A stretch of DNA of 34,462 bases from assembly GCA_026706665.1 (NCBI GenBank), contig JAPOYI010000166.1:1-34462 (forward strand), in the 5' to 3' direction. Positions 26,730-33,908 of the stretch are shown here, piece by piece. The notes under the pieces are model-generated. The model was not told where the DNA came from. It made no database searches and worked only from the letters and a program-made list of their open reading frames with translations. Positions within the stretch are counted from its first letter, which is position 1; every line of letters starts with the position of its first letter. This stretch comes from Gammaproteobacteria bacterium. GTDB lineage: Bacteria > Pseudomonadota > Gammaproteobacteria > Pseudomonadales > Azotimanducaceae. Made by a program: the position numbers and the translations under genes.

Positions 26730-26764
26730 GCGGTCAGTGTAGCGCACTTTCGTTGGGTTGGCAC

Positions 26765-26792
26765 TATTCGCCTGCCAGTTTGCAGGCGAATA
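26765..26792. promoter_or_regulatory. Perfect 11-bp inverted repeat upstream of brxA (candidate operator)
   Basis: TATTCGCCTGC and its exact complement GCAGGCGAATA flank a six-base loop, 18 bases upstream of the earliest brxA start. It lies in the only intergenic space in front of the whole BREX operon (26748-26900). Read on the minus strand, a TAAAAT hexamer overlaps its upstream edge and could be a -10 box, so a bound protein would occlude transcription. On the plus strand the stem is followed by TATTTT and could instead act as a weak terminator, although no plus-strand gene ends nearby. No BrxR-type regulator gene is seen. The rest of the gap holds nothing else recognisable. Confidence 0.55.
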
Positions 26793-26900
26793 TTTTAGGT
26801 CGTTTCAGAAGAGTCGTTCTACGCCCCGCCAATGTTGAGGTATTCACCTACTTCCATCAGCTTCCGTCGCTTGGGCCGGCGCTGCTGATGAGGCTACCAG

Positions 26901-27560
26901 TCAGTCCCGGACCGGCCAGTCGCGGGTCGTGTGCTCGCCCCACGGCTTGCGCGCGAAGATGCGCTCGACCATGGGCACGAAGTGGTCAATCGGCAGCGTG
27001 TCGTAGTCGGGATCGAACGACTTCTGATCGTACGCGTCACAGAAGTCCACGGTCATGTCGAAGGCGGGATGGCTGCGATGGCGCAGGCGCGCATTGGCGT
27101 CCAGCCCGATCTTGTCGAAATAGTAGTAGCCCTGGAACAGGCCATGCTGCTGCACCATCCAGTGCGTGTGCCGCGCCACGTAGGGTCGCAACACCGAAGC
27201 GCCCAACTCGGCGTGGTTCTCCGGCGACAGGTCGTCGCCGATGTCGTGCAGCAGGGCGGCCACCACGTACTCCTCGCACTCTCCCGCCCGCAAAGCCCGC
27301 GTCGCCGTCTGCAGCGAGTGCTGGCAGCGGTCGATGGGATACCCGGGAAAGCCGTCCGCGATGTTCTCCAGATAAGCGAGCACGCGCTTGCCGGTCTTTA
27401 CGATATATGGCTTCGCAAGCTCGTCCAGCAGCGCGTAGTCCTCCGCCGTGCCCTGATCCATGCGGGTGAAGGTAACGATTGGCGACGCTTCAGAATCCGC
27501 ATGCGACGGTGCGCTTGCGTTGCCGCGGCCGGGCGCGCTAAGGGGAGTTCGGGCCTTCAT
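26901..27560 (-). CDS. HD-domain metalloprotein, PhnZ/TmpB-like diiron oxygenase candidate
   Basis: A 219-residue protein with an HD superfamily metal site. The ligands visible in order are H in CQHSLQTA, HD in LLHDIGDD, H in ENHAELGA, H in the ARHTHWM stretch and D in FCDAYDQ. This H-HD-H-H-D set matches the dinuclear site of the mixed-valence diiron oxygenases (PhnZ, TmpB, MIOX class) as well as some HD phosphohydrolases. It is divergent from the sarcosine oxidase operon, which fits an oxygenase feeding betaine-type substrates. TmpB, for example, yields glycine betaine from a hydroxylated trimethylamino-phosphonate. The start at 27560 has an excellent AAGGAG seven bases upstream; an internal ATG at 27461 would remove 33 non-conserved residues. 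The HD fold is certain; the reaction is inference. Confidence 0.8.
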   Translation of the reverse strand: MKARTPLSAPGRGNASAPSHADSEASPIVTFTRMDQGTAEDYALLDELAKPYIVKTGKRVLAYLENIADGFPGYPIDRCQHSLQTATRALRAGECEEYVVAALLHDIGDDLSPENHAELGASVLRPYVARHTHWMVQQHGLFQGYYYFDKIGLDANARLRHRSHPAFDMTVDFCDAYDQKSFDPDYDTLPIDHFVPMVERIFARKPWGEHTTRDWPVRD

Positions 27561-27595
27561 CGGAGCACTCCTTAAGCCCGTCTTGGATTTGCCGA

Positions 27596-27623
27596 ATTAT
27601 GGTCCAATACGCCCCGCGTTCAA
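27596..27623 (-). promoter_or_regulatory. Candidate promoter for the HD-domain gene
   Basis: On the minus strand, TTGAAC (27618-27623) and CATAAT (27596-27601, five of six matches to the -10 consensus) are separated by 16 bases. Transcription would start near 27589, giving a leader of about 30 bases that contains the AAGGAG ribosome binding site. The 75-base gap must also hold the soxB promoter on the opposite strand, which I could not pick out. Confidence 0.45.
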
Positions 27624-27635
27624 GACGCTGAACCC

Positions 27636-28886
27636 ATGGAAAAGTACTCTCTCCCGAGCCTCTTCAGGCACGCCAGCCGCCACCATGAAGACTGGCCGCG
27701 AGCCTGGCGCGACCCCGCTCCCAAAGAGGCCTATGACACGGTGATCGTCGGCGGCGGCGGGCACGGCCTGGCGACGGCCTACTATCTCGCCAGCAAGCAC
27801 GGCGTCACCGATGTCGCCGTGGTCGAAAAGGGATACCTGGGCGGCGGCAACACCGGCCGCAACACTACCATCGTGCGCTCCAACTACCTGCGCGACGAAG
27901 CGGCGCATCTCTATGACTTCTCGCTCGGCCTGTGGGAGGGCCTGAGCCAAGAACTCAACTTCAACGTCATGTTCAGCCCGCGCGGGGCGATGAACCTCGG
28001 CCACACCCTGCAGGAGATGCGCGACATCGAGCGGCGGGTGAACGCCAACCGGCTGAACGGCATCGACGGCGAGATCCTCACGACTGCCCAGGTACAGAAG
28101 CGGGTACCCCTGCTCAACTGCTCCCCGAAGTCACGCTATCCCGTAATGGGCGCGTCCTGGCAACCGCGCGGCGGCATCGCCCGTCACGACGCGGTGGCCT
28201 GGGGCTACGCCCGCGCGGCGGACGCCTACGGCGTCGACCTGCTGCAGCAAACGGAAGTCACTGGCATTCGGCGGCGCAACGGTGCCGTCACCGGCATTGA
28301 GACCAGTCGGGGCTTTATCGGTGCGCGCAACGTGGCCTGCGTCACCGCGGGCAATTCCGGCGTCCTGGCGCGGATGGCCGGGTTGCGCCTGCCGATCGAG
28401 TCGCGTCCCCTGCAGGCCCTCGTGTCCGAGCCGCTGAAACCGTGCCTCGACACCGTGGTGATGTCCAACGCCGTCCACTGCTACATCAGCCAGGCCGACA
28501 AGGGCGACCTCGTCATCGGCGCCGGCGCGGACGGCTATAACGGCTACGGCCAGCGCGGTTCGTTCCGCATCATCGAGCACACACTGTCCGCGGTCTGCGA
28601 ACTGTTCCCGGCCTTCAGCCGCGTGCGCATGAACCGCCAGTGGGGAGGCATTGTCGACATCTGTCCGGACGCCTGTCCCGTCATCGGCAAGACGCCCGTC
28701 GAGGGGCTCTACTTCAATTGCGGCTGGGGTACCGGCGGCTTCAAGGCGACGCCGGGGTCCGGCTACGTGTTTGCTGACACCCTCGCCAACGAGCGACCGC
28801 ATCCGCTCGCCGAACCTTTTGCGCTGGACCGGTTCGCGAGCGGCGCACTGATCGACGAGCACGGCGCCGCCGGAGTGGCTCACTGA
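27636..28886 (+). CDS. soxB: Sarcosine oxidase subunit beta
   Basis: A 416-residue flavoprotein subunit of heterotetrameric sarcosine oxidase, which oxidises sarcosine to glycine, passes the methyl carbon to tetrahydrofolate and releases hydrogen peroxide. The FAD-binding motif VIVGGGGHGLATAYYL starts near residue 36. GNTGRNTTIVRSNYL follows. The histidine that carries covalent FMN in this family is the H of GGIARHDAVAWGYAR (about 185). The C-terminal part with GGIVDICPDACPVIGKTP and CGWGTGGFKATPG is typical. The length is normal. It is the first gene of soxBDAG, and its last base overlaps the soxD start. No clear Shine-Dalgarno precedes the ATG. Confidence 0.97.
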   Translation: MEKYSLPSLFRHASRHHEDWPRAWRDPAPKEAYDTVIVGGGGHGLATAYYLASKHGVTDVAVVEKGYLGGGNTGRNTTIVRSNYLRDEAAHLYDFSLGLWEGLSQELNFNVMFSPRGAMNLGHTLQEMRDIERRVNANRLNGIDGEILTTAQVQKRVPLLNCSPKSRYPVMGASWQPRGGIARHDAVAWGYARAADAYGVDLLQQTEVTGIRRRNGAVTGIETSRGFIGARNVACVTAGNSGVLARMAGLRLPIESRPLQALVSEPLKPCLDTVVMSNAVHCYISQADKGDLVIGAGADGYNGYGQRGSFRIIEHTLSAVCELFPAFSRVRMNRQWGGIVDICPDACPVIGKTPVEGLYFNCGWGTGGFKATPGSGYVFADTLANERPHPLAEPFALDRFASGALIDEHGAAGVAH

Positions 28887-29182
28887 TGCTGCACATACGC
28901 TGTCCCTACTGCCAGGAGCTGCGCAGCGAAGAGGAGTTCAGCAACGCCGGCGAGGCGCATATCCGCCGCCCGCCGGACCCCGCCGCGCTGTCCGACGCCG
29001 AGTGGGGAGACTACCTGCATTTCCGCAAGAACCCGCGCGGGCCCCACCGCGAGATCTGGGTGCACACGGCGGGCTGCCGTCGCTACTTCAACGTCCTGCG
29101 CGACACCGTCAGCTACGAGATTCTCGAGGTCTATCCAGCAGGCGTACCCGATCCCGACGCGCCAGGCGAACCGACGCCCTGA
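28886..29182 (+). CDS. soxD: Sarcosine oxidase subunit delta
   Basis: A 98-residue zinc-binding subunit of heterotetrameric sarcosine oxidase. The zinc ligands expected from the family are present: C6 and C9 in RCPYCQ, then H60 and C64 in WVHTAGCRRYF. The length is typical (about 90-110). It overlaps soxB by one base and soxA by one base, so translation is coupled across the operon. The short proline-rich tail after residue 85 is not conserved in the family. Confidence 0.96.
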   Translation: MLHIRCPYCQELRSEEEFSNAGEAHIRRPPDPAALSDAEWGDYLHFRKNPRGPHREIWVHTAGCRRYFNVLRDTVSYEILEVYPAGVPDPDAPGEPTP

Positions 29183-32100
29183 TGGCCGCCCAACCAAAAC
29201 GCCTGGCCGAGGGGGGCCGCATCGATCGCAGCCGCGCGCTCGACTTCTCGTTCGATGGCCGCGCCCTGCAGGGCTATGCCGGCGACACCCTGGCATCGGC
29301 ACTGCTCGCCAACGGCGTCGACACCGTGGCGCGCAGCTTCAAGTACGGGCGGCCGCGCGGCATCGTTGGACATGGCCCGGAAGAACCCAACGCCATCCTG
29401 CATCTCGGACGCGGGCCCGGCAGCATCCCGAACCTGCGGGCCACGGAGGTGGAGCTTTTCGACGGACTCGAGGCACGGTCCACCCGTTCCGGTCTGCAGC
29501 GCCTGTTCGGCCCTTTCGGCAGGTTCCTGCCTGCCGGCTTCTACTACAAGACCTTCATGCAGCCGCCGCGTCTGTGGATGACGTGGGAACGCCTGCTGCG
29601 CCGGGCGGCCGGATTTGGCGAAGCACCGGACGGGCGCGACCCCGACACCTACGACAAGATGAATCACCACTGCGACGTGCTGGTCGTCGGCGCGGGCCCC
29701 GCTGGTCTCGCCGCAGCGCTCGAAGCCGCCCGCTCCGGTGCCCGCGTTCTCGTCGGCGACGAGGGCCAGGAGTTCGGGGGCAGCCTCCTGGCCGAGACAC
29801 TCACCGTCGCCGGCGGTAGCGGAGCCGACTGGGTGGAAGACGCCGTCGCCGAACTTTCCTCCTGCCCCGACGTGACCCTCCTGCCCCGCGCCACCGTGAG
29901 CGGCTACTACGACCACAACTTCTTCACCATCCTCGAGCGGCGCACCGATCACCTCGGACCCGTGAACGGCGGCGGTTCCCGCCAACGCCTGCATCGCGTC
30001 CGGGCGCGACAGGCCGTACTCGCGACAGGCGCCATCGAACGCCCCCTGGTGTTCGCCAACAACGATCTTCCCGGCGTCATGCTGGCATCGTCTGTCGCGA
30101 CCTATGTCAATCGCTATGCCGTGGCACCCGGCGACAGGCTCGTGCTATTCACCACGAACGATGGCGCCTATCGAACGGCCATGGACTGGCAAGGGGTGGG
30201 ACGCGAAGTGGTCGCAGTCATCGATGCGCGCCAAAACCCCGAGAGCGCGCAGGTGCGGGCTGCGATGGATGCTGGCATCGACGTGATCCCCGGCCACGGG
30301 GTTATCGAAGCCTCAGGACGCGGCCGGGTCAGCGGCGCTGTCATCGCGCCACTGAACGACGGGGGAGTAGCGCTGACCGGCCCGTCACGCCGACTGGCAT
30401 GCGACCTCATCGCCGTATCAGGCGGCTGGAGCCCAACCCTGCATCTCGGCTCCCAGACGGGCGTCCGGCCCCGATGGAGCGATACGGCGGGCGCGTTCCT
30501 GCCCGGAGACCTGGGAGAGCACGCCGTATGCGCCGGCGCCGTCACAGGCCGGCGGTCGCTGCGCGGATGCATCGAGGAAGGCGCGTCGGCAGGTGCGCTT
30601 GCCGCATCGCGGACCGGCTTCGGCGATGGCGACACCACGCTTGCGACACCGGATACGGGGGAGTCACCCGAGTCGTCGCCCCGGGCAATGTACCTCGTAC
30701 CCCACGGCAAGCCGGTGAGCCGGGCCCCGAAGCAGTTTGTCGACCTTCAAACAGACGTCACCGCCGCGGACATCCAGCTTGCGGCCCGCGAAGGCTACAC
30801 CTCCGTGGAGCACGTGAAACGCTATACCGCGCTGGGTTTCGGCACCGACCAGGGCAAGCTCGGCAATGTCAACGGCGTCGCCATCCTGGCCCGAGCACTG
30901 GGACAGGACATCGACGCCACGGGCACGACCATGTTTCGCCCCGCCTACACGCCGATGACCTTCGGCGCGGCCGCCGGAAGGGACACCGGCGAGATGTTCG
31001 ACCCCGAACGCCAAACTCCAATGCACCGGTGGCACGAGGCGCAGGGCGCCGTGTGGGAGGACGTAGGCCGGTGGAAACGCCCGCACTACTATCCCCGATC
31101 CGGGGAGACCATGCAGCAGGCGGTCAACCGCGAGTGCCTCGCGGTCCGCGACGGCGTGGCGATCTTCGATGCATCGACCCTCGGCAAGATCGACATCCAG
31201 GGACCGGACGCGGCTGAATTCCTCGACCGCGTCTACACCACCGGTTTCCGGAGACTCGGTATCGGCAGGTGTCGATACGGCCTCATGCTGCACGAGAACG
31301 GGTACATCTTCGACGACGGCGTGACCGCGCGCATGGCGGACAACCGCTACCTGATGCACACCACTACCGGCAACGCGGAGGTGGTATACGCGTGGCTGGA
31401 GTTCTGGCGGCAGACCGAGTGGCCCGAACTCGACGTCCATCTCACATCGGTGACCGACCACTGGGCCACCGCGGCGGTGGTCGGCCCGAAGGCGCGGGAC
31501 GTGCTGCGAAAGCTGTGTACGGACATCGACTTCGACGGCGACGCCTTCCGCTTCATGGATGTGCGCGAGGGCCATGTCGCAGACATCCCGGCGCGGGTAT
31601 TCAGGATCAGCTTCAGCGGCGAACTCTCGTTCGAGGTGAACGTCCCCGCCAACCACGGCCGCCGGGTCTGGGATGCGCTGATCGAGGCTGGGACGGAGTT
31701 CGACATCACCCCTTACGGCACCGAGGCCATGCACGTGCTGCGCGCCGAAAAGGGGTTCATCATCGTCGGGCAGGACACCGACGGCTCCGTGACGCCGGCG
31801 GATGTCGGCATGGATTGGGCGGTGCGCCGCAATAAGGCGTACGGCTTCCTCGGCGACCGCTCACTGACCCTGGCCGATCACCTGCGCCAGGACCGGTTCC
31901 AGCTCGTGGGCCTCGCCACTGCGGATCCCCGGACGGTGCTGCCCGAGGGCGCGCAACTGGTCGAAGATCCCGGACACCGTCCGCCGGTAGCCATGGAGGG
32001 ACACGTCACGTCCAGCTACTACAGCGCACGGCTTGCGCGTTCCATCGCGCTGGCGATGGTGAAGCGCGGCAGCAAGCGTACGGGACAGATCCTCTACGCC

Positions 32101-32184
32101 CCGCTGGCGAACGGGCGGATCGTGTCCGCCACCGTCGTCAGCCCCGTTTTCTACGACCCCGAGGGAGCGCGCCAGAATGTCTGA
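29182..32184 (+). CDS. soxA: Sarcosine oxidase subunit alpha
   Basis: A 1000-residue large subunit. The N-terminal 2Fe-2S-like fold (without cluster) is recognisable by SFDGRALQGYAGDTLASALL (about 25-45) and SFKYGRPRG. It is followed by an NAD-binding Rossmann motif VLVVGAGPAGLAAALEAA (about 170). The C-terminal third is a GcvT-like tetrahydrofolate-binding domain with FDASTLGKIDIQGPDAAEFL (about 660-680) and GTEAMHVLRAEKGFIIVGQD. The start at 29182 was chosen because it overlaps the soxD stop and begins the conserved region. The open frame extends upstream to 29002 only inside soxD. The length fits the family (about 965-1000). Confidence 0.96.
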   Translation: MAAQPKRLAEGGRIDRSRALDFSFDGRALQGYAGDTLASALLANGVDTVARSFKYGRPRGIVGHGPEEPNAILHLGRGPGSIPNLRATEVELFDGLEARSTRSGLQRLFGPFGRFLPAGFYYKTFMQPPRLWMTWERLLRRAAGFGEAPDGRDPDTYDKMNHHCDVLVVGAGPAGLAAALEAARSGARVLVGDEGQEFGGSLLAETLTVAGGSGADWVEDAVAELSSCPDVTLLPRATVSGYYDHNFFTILERRTDHLGPVNGGGSRQRLHRVRARQAVLATGAIERPLVFANNDLPGVMLASSVATYVNRYAVAPGDRLVLFTTNDGAYRTAMDWQGVGREVVAVIDARQNPESAQVRAAMDAGIDVIPGHGVIEASGRGRVSGAVIAPLNDGGVALTGPSRRLACDLIAVSGGWSPTLHLGSQTGVRPRWSDTAGAFLPGDLGEHAVCAGAVTGRRSLRGCIEEGASAGALAASRTGFGDGDTTLATPDTGESPESSPRAMYLVPHGKPVSRAPKQFVDLQTDVTAADIQLAAREGYTSVEHVKRYTALGFGTDQGKLGNVNGVAILARALGQDIDATGTTMFRPAYTPMTFGAAAGRDTGEMFDPERQTPMHRWHEAQGAVWEDVGRWKRPHYYPRSGETMQQAVNRECLAVRDGVAIFDASTLGKIDIQGPDAAEFLDRVYTTGFRRLGIGRCRYGLMLHENGYIFDDGVTARMADNRYLMHTTTGNAEVVYAWLEFWRQTEWPELDVHLTSVTDHWATAAVVGPKARDVLRKLCTDIDFDGDAFRFMDVREGHVADIPARVFRISFSGELSFEVNVPANHGRRVWDALIEAGTEFDITPYGTEAMHVLRAEKGFIIVGQDTDGSVTPADVGMDWAVRRNKAYGFLGDRSLTLADHLRQDRFQLVGLATADPRTVLPEGAQLVEDPGHRPPVAMEGHVTSSYYSARLARSIALAMVKRGSKRTGQILYAPLANGRIVSATVVSPVFYDPEGARQNV

Positions 32185-32716
32185 AGCAGCCGGCATCAAG
32201 ATTCTGGAACTCCGATCGCGAGGGTGCCTGAATCTGCGCGGCGACGCGGACGACCAGACTTTTCTCGACGCGGTCTCGACAGCGGCGAGCGTGGCCCTGC
32301 CGACCGAACCGTGCAGCTGGAACTCCGGGTTCGGGTCCAGCGCCTATTGGCTCGGGCCGGACGAATGGCTCCTGGTCGTGCCGGACGGCGAGCAGCCGAG
32401 CGTCGAGCGGAGATTGCGCGAGGCGGTAAGTGCCCCACTATCCGTCGTGGACGTGGGCGGCGGCTTCGTCCACGTCAATCTCGCGGGCGTGGACGCCGGC
32501 AGCGTGCTGCAGAAGTCGAGTCCCTATGACTTCCACCCGCGCAGTTTTCCGCCGGGTCGTTGCGTGCAGACGGTGTTCGCGCAGGCCGGCGCGATGGTGG
32601 CCGCCGCTGAAGACGGCAGTTTTGACCTCGTGTTTCGCCGCAGTTACGCGGACTACCTGGTGAATTGGATCACCGACGCGGCGGAGGAATATGGCTTGGT
32701 GGTGCTTGGGACTTGA
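32177..32716 (+). CDS. soxG: Sarcosine oxidase subunit gamma
   Basis: A 179-residue subunit that completes the heterotetramer. The family pattern is visible in RGCLNLRGDADDQTFLDAV (about 14-32), WLGPDEWLLVVPDG (about 58-71), DVGGGFVHVNLAG (about 92-104) and the C-terminal SYADYLVNWITDAAEEYGL. It overlaps soxA by eight bases. The length is normal for SoxG (about 175-205). No convincing hairpin-plus-T terminator was found in the 100 bases after the stop. Confidence 0.95.
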   Translation: MSEAAGIKILELRSRGCLNLRGDADDQTFLDAVSTAASVALPTEPCSWNSGFGSSAYWLGPDEWLLVVPDGEQPSVERRLREAVSAPLSVVDVGGGFVHVNLAGVDAGSVLQKSSPYDFHPRSFPPGRCVQTVFAQAGAMVAAAEDGSFDLVFRRSYADYLVNWITDAAEEYGLVVLGT

Positions 32717-32956
32717 CTATTTTCCTGCCGAAGGTCAGCCATGGCCACGTGCCGCCAACCGAAGGCGGACTCTCCCACGGACGAGCGCACAAGCACCGAG
32801 CGTGGCGAACCCTCAAATGCATGACCTTCGAGGTGACCATCCCTCGTCGGCAAACGTCACACGCCAACCCATCAGTTTGTCCCGAGGATGCCGTGCCCCG
32901 CCCCGTCCCAACACGAGTGGCAGTAGCGACCCCACCATTTGGCTCTGGCAAGATGA
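32717..32956. other. Intergenic stretch with no gene recognised
   Basis: Open frames cross this interval on both strands, but they begin inside soxG or have random composition and no family features. No tRNA-like or repeat element was seen. It marks the change from the one-carbon operon to the degraded restriction-modification remains. Confidence 0.6.
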
Positions 32957-33079
32957 CCGGTACAACCATGTTCCACAAATTTCAAGAACTTTGTGTATGA
33001 CGTCACCGGCAATAACGCAGACAAGCAAGCAGACCAATTCCTCAGCTTAACTGGCGAGTTCCTGGAGAAATGCCCATGA
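32957..33079 (+). pseudogene. 3' remnant of an unidentified gene, coupled to the next one
   Basis: After a TGA at 32954-32956, a frame of 40 codons contains NFKNFVYDVTGNN, followed by a helical ADKQADQFLSLTGEFLEKCP ending at TGA 33077-33079. The stop overlaps the ATG of the following gene by four bases (ATGA), which is typical of genuine operon partners. No start codon or longer N-terminus is available, so the 5' part is lost. I do not recognise the family; the composition looks like a real protein end rather than noise. Confidence 0.45.
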
Positions 33080-33476
33080 AGGAAATCAATATCGAGAAGT
33101 TAGTCGAGTGGCTCGGACGCGACGGGGCGCCGGATTGGAAAGTAGCGATGTCACGGTGTCGGAGCTTTACGAGATTGCGAGCCGTTGTGGCCTTAGGGTG
33201 GAGAAAAGAATAAAGCGAGGCGACATAATCGTGGATCTTGTAAATAGAAATTCCGTTAGGATTGATAAAACAACAGACGAATTGCTTGCGATGAACTGTG
33301 ATGACCTTAGCAACTACCTCAAGAGCAGAAAGGTCTCCAGAACGGAAATCCTAAAGCTACTCTCTCAGTTTGACATTCGGCCCGCTTCAAGCGAAAAGAC
33401 CAATCTTCTGGAGTTTGCGGCAAGAGAAATCAGTGACGTGGGTATGTACCAAAGAGTGGCGAAGGGCGCGCGCTGA
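33076..33476 (+). pseudogene. Unidentified small gene, probably frameshifted
   Basis: The ATG at 33076 opens MKEINIEKLVEWLGRDGAP, which then degrades in that frame and stops near 33210. The adjacent frame carries a continuous helical protein from about 33145 to 33476: VSELYEIASRCGLRVEKR, DELLAMNCDDLSNYLKSR, RTEILKLLSQFDIRP and LEFAAREISDVGMYQRVAKG. A one-base slip around 33125-33150 would join the two into a protein of about 133 residues. A GTG at 33108 could start the second frame alone, but its first 15 codons look non-native. GC content is clearly below that of the surroundings, which suggests foreign origin. The family is not recognised. Its position among restriction-modification remains suggests an accessory gene of that system. 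Confidence 0.55.
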
Positions 33477-33719
33477 GCCTACCAGATCGCTACCGTCGGA
33501 ATACCGCACTTCAACATAACGTAGTTCGTCTCGATGCGATATGAAGATGTGACCGGCTTTCCGATCGGCAGCAAGCTTGGTCTGCCACGAATTCTTGTGG
33601 TATTGGTATTCAAAGGAATTCCCTTCTTTTGCCGACTTTACTTCGTAGTCCGCAAGGTCAAGGCCCGACGCGGTGCCCGCCCCTGCATTACGGACAAGGA
33701 TCGAGGCAAATATCTCCCC
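33387..33719 (-). pseudogene. Fragment of a PD-(D/E)XK-like restriction endonuclease
   Basis: Directly after the Vsr-like sequence loses similarity, a third minus-strand frame is open for 111 codons with protein-like composition. It has LVRNAGAGTASGLDLADYEVKSA with an acidic-x-K triad (D, then EVK) typical of PD-(D/E)XK nucleases, shortened here to its core DLADYEVKSA. NSFEYQYHKNSWQTKL, HIFISHRD and LRYVEVRY follow. There is no start codon; it begins after a TAG at 33720-33722. The part beyond about 33485 overlaps the plus-strand gene and looks random. It is probably the C-terminal part of an endonuclease fused to vsr by deletion. The exact family is not identified. Confidence 0.5.
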
Positions 33720-33908
33720 CTACAAACACCACGTCCGGTCTGCCTGGTAGTCGCCCATAGTCGACTCGGTACCGTAAACCTCGCCGCGTCAGTTCCTTCG
33801 GAGCGCCAATTCGGGTTTCGTATTCCGTCGGTGGATCCGGCGTATGACCTTCGAACGCGCTTCTTTGGTCAAGGGTCGCGGCGAGCATAGACCATCGAGG
33901 TCAACCAC
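33688..33908 (-). pseudogene. vsr: Vsr-type very short patch repair endonuclease, frameshifted and truncated
   Basis: A GTG at 33908 immediately follows the cytosine methyltransferase stop. Its frame reads PLTKEARSKVIRRIHRRNTK then PELALRR, the classic Vsr N-terminus. It then hits a stop. One missing G near 33796 moves the frame to ELTRRGLRYRVDYGRLPGRP and DVVFVGG, the next conserved Vsr block. After that the essential FxHGCFWH region is absent and the frame ends at 33688. Vsr enzymes nick T:G mismatches created by deamination of 5-methylcytosine and are usually encoded next to C5 methyltransferases, as here. The gene should be inactive. Confidence 0.75.

Noticed and set aside
32665-33000. 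111-codon plus-strand open frame after soxG
   Set aside because: It begins inside soxG in another frame, has no domain features, and ends in the middle of the better-supported gene remnant at 32957-33079.
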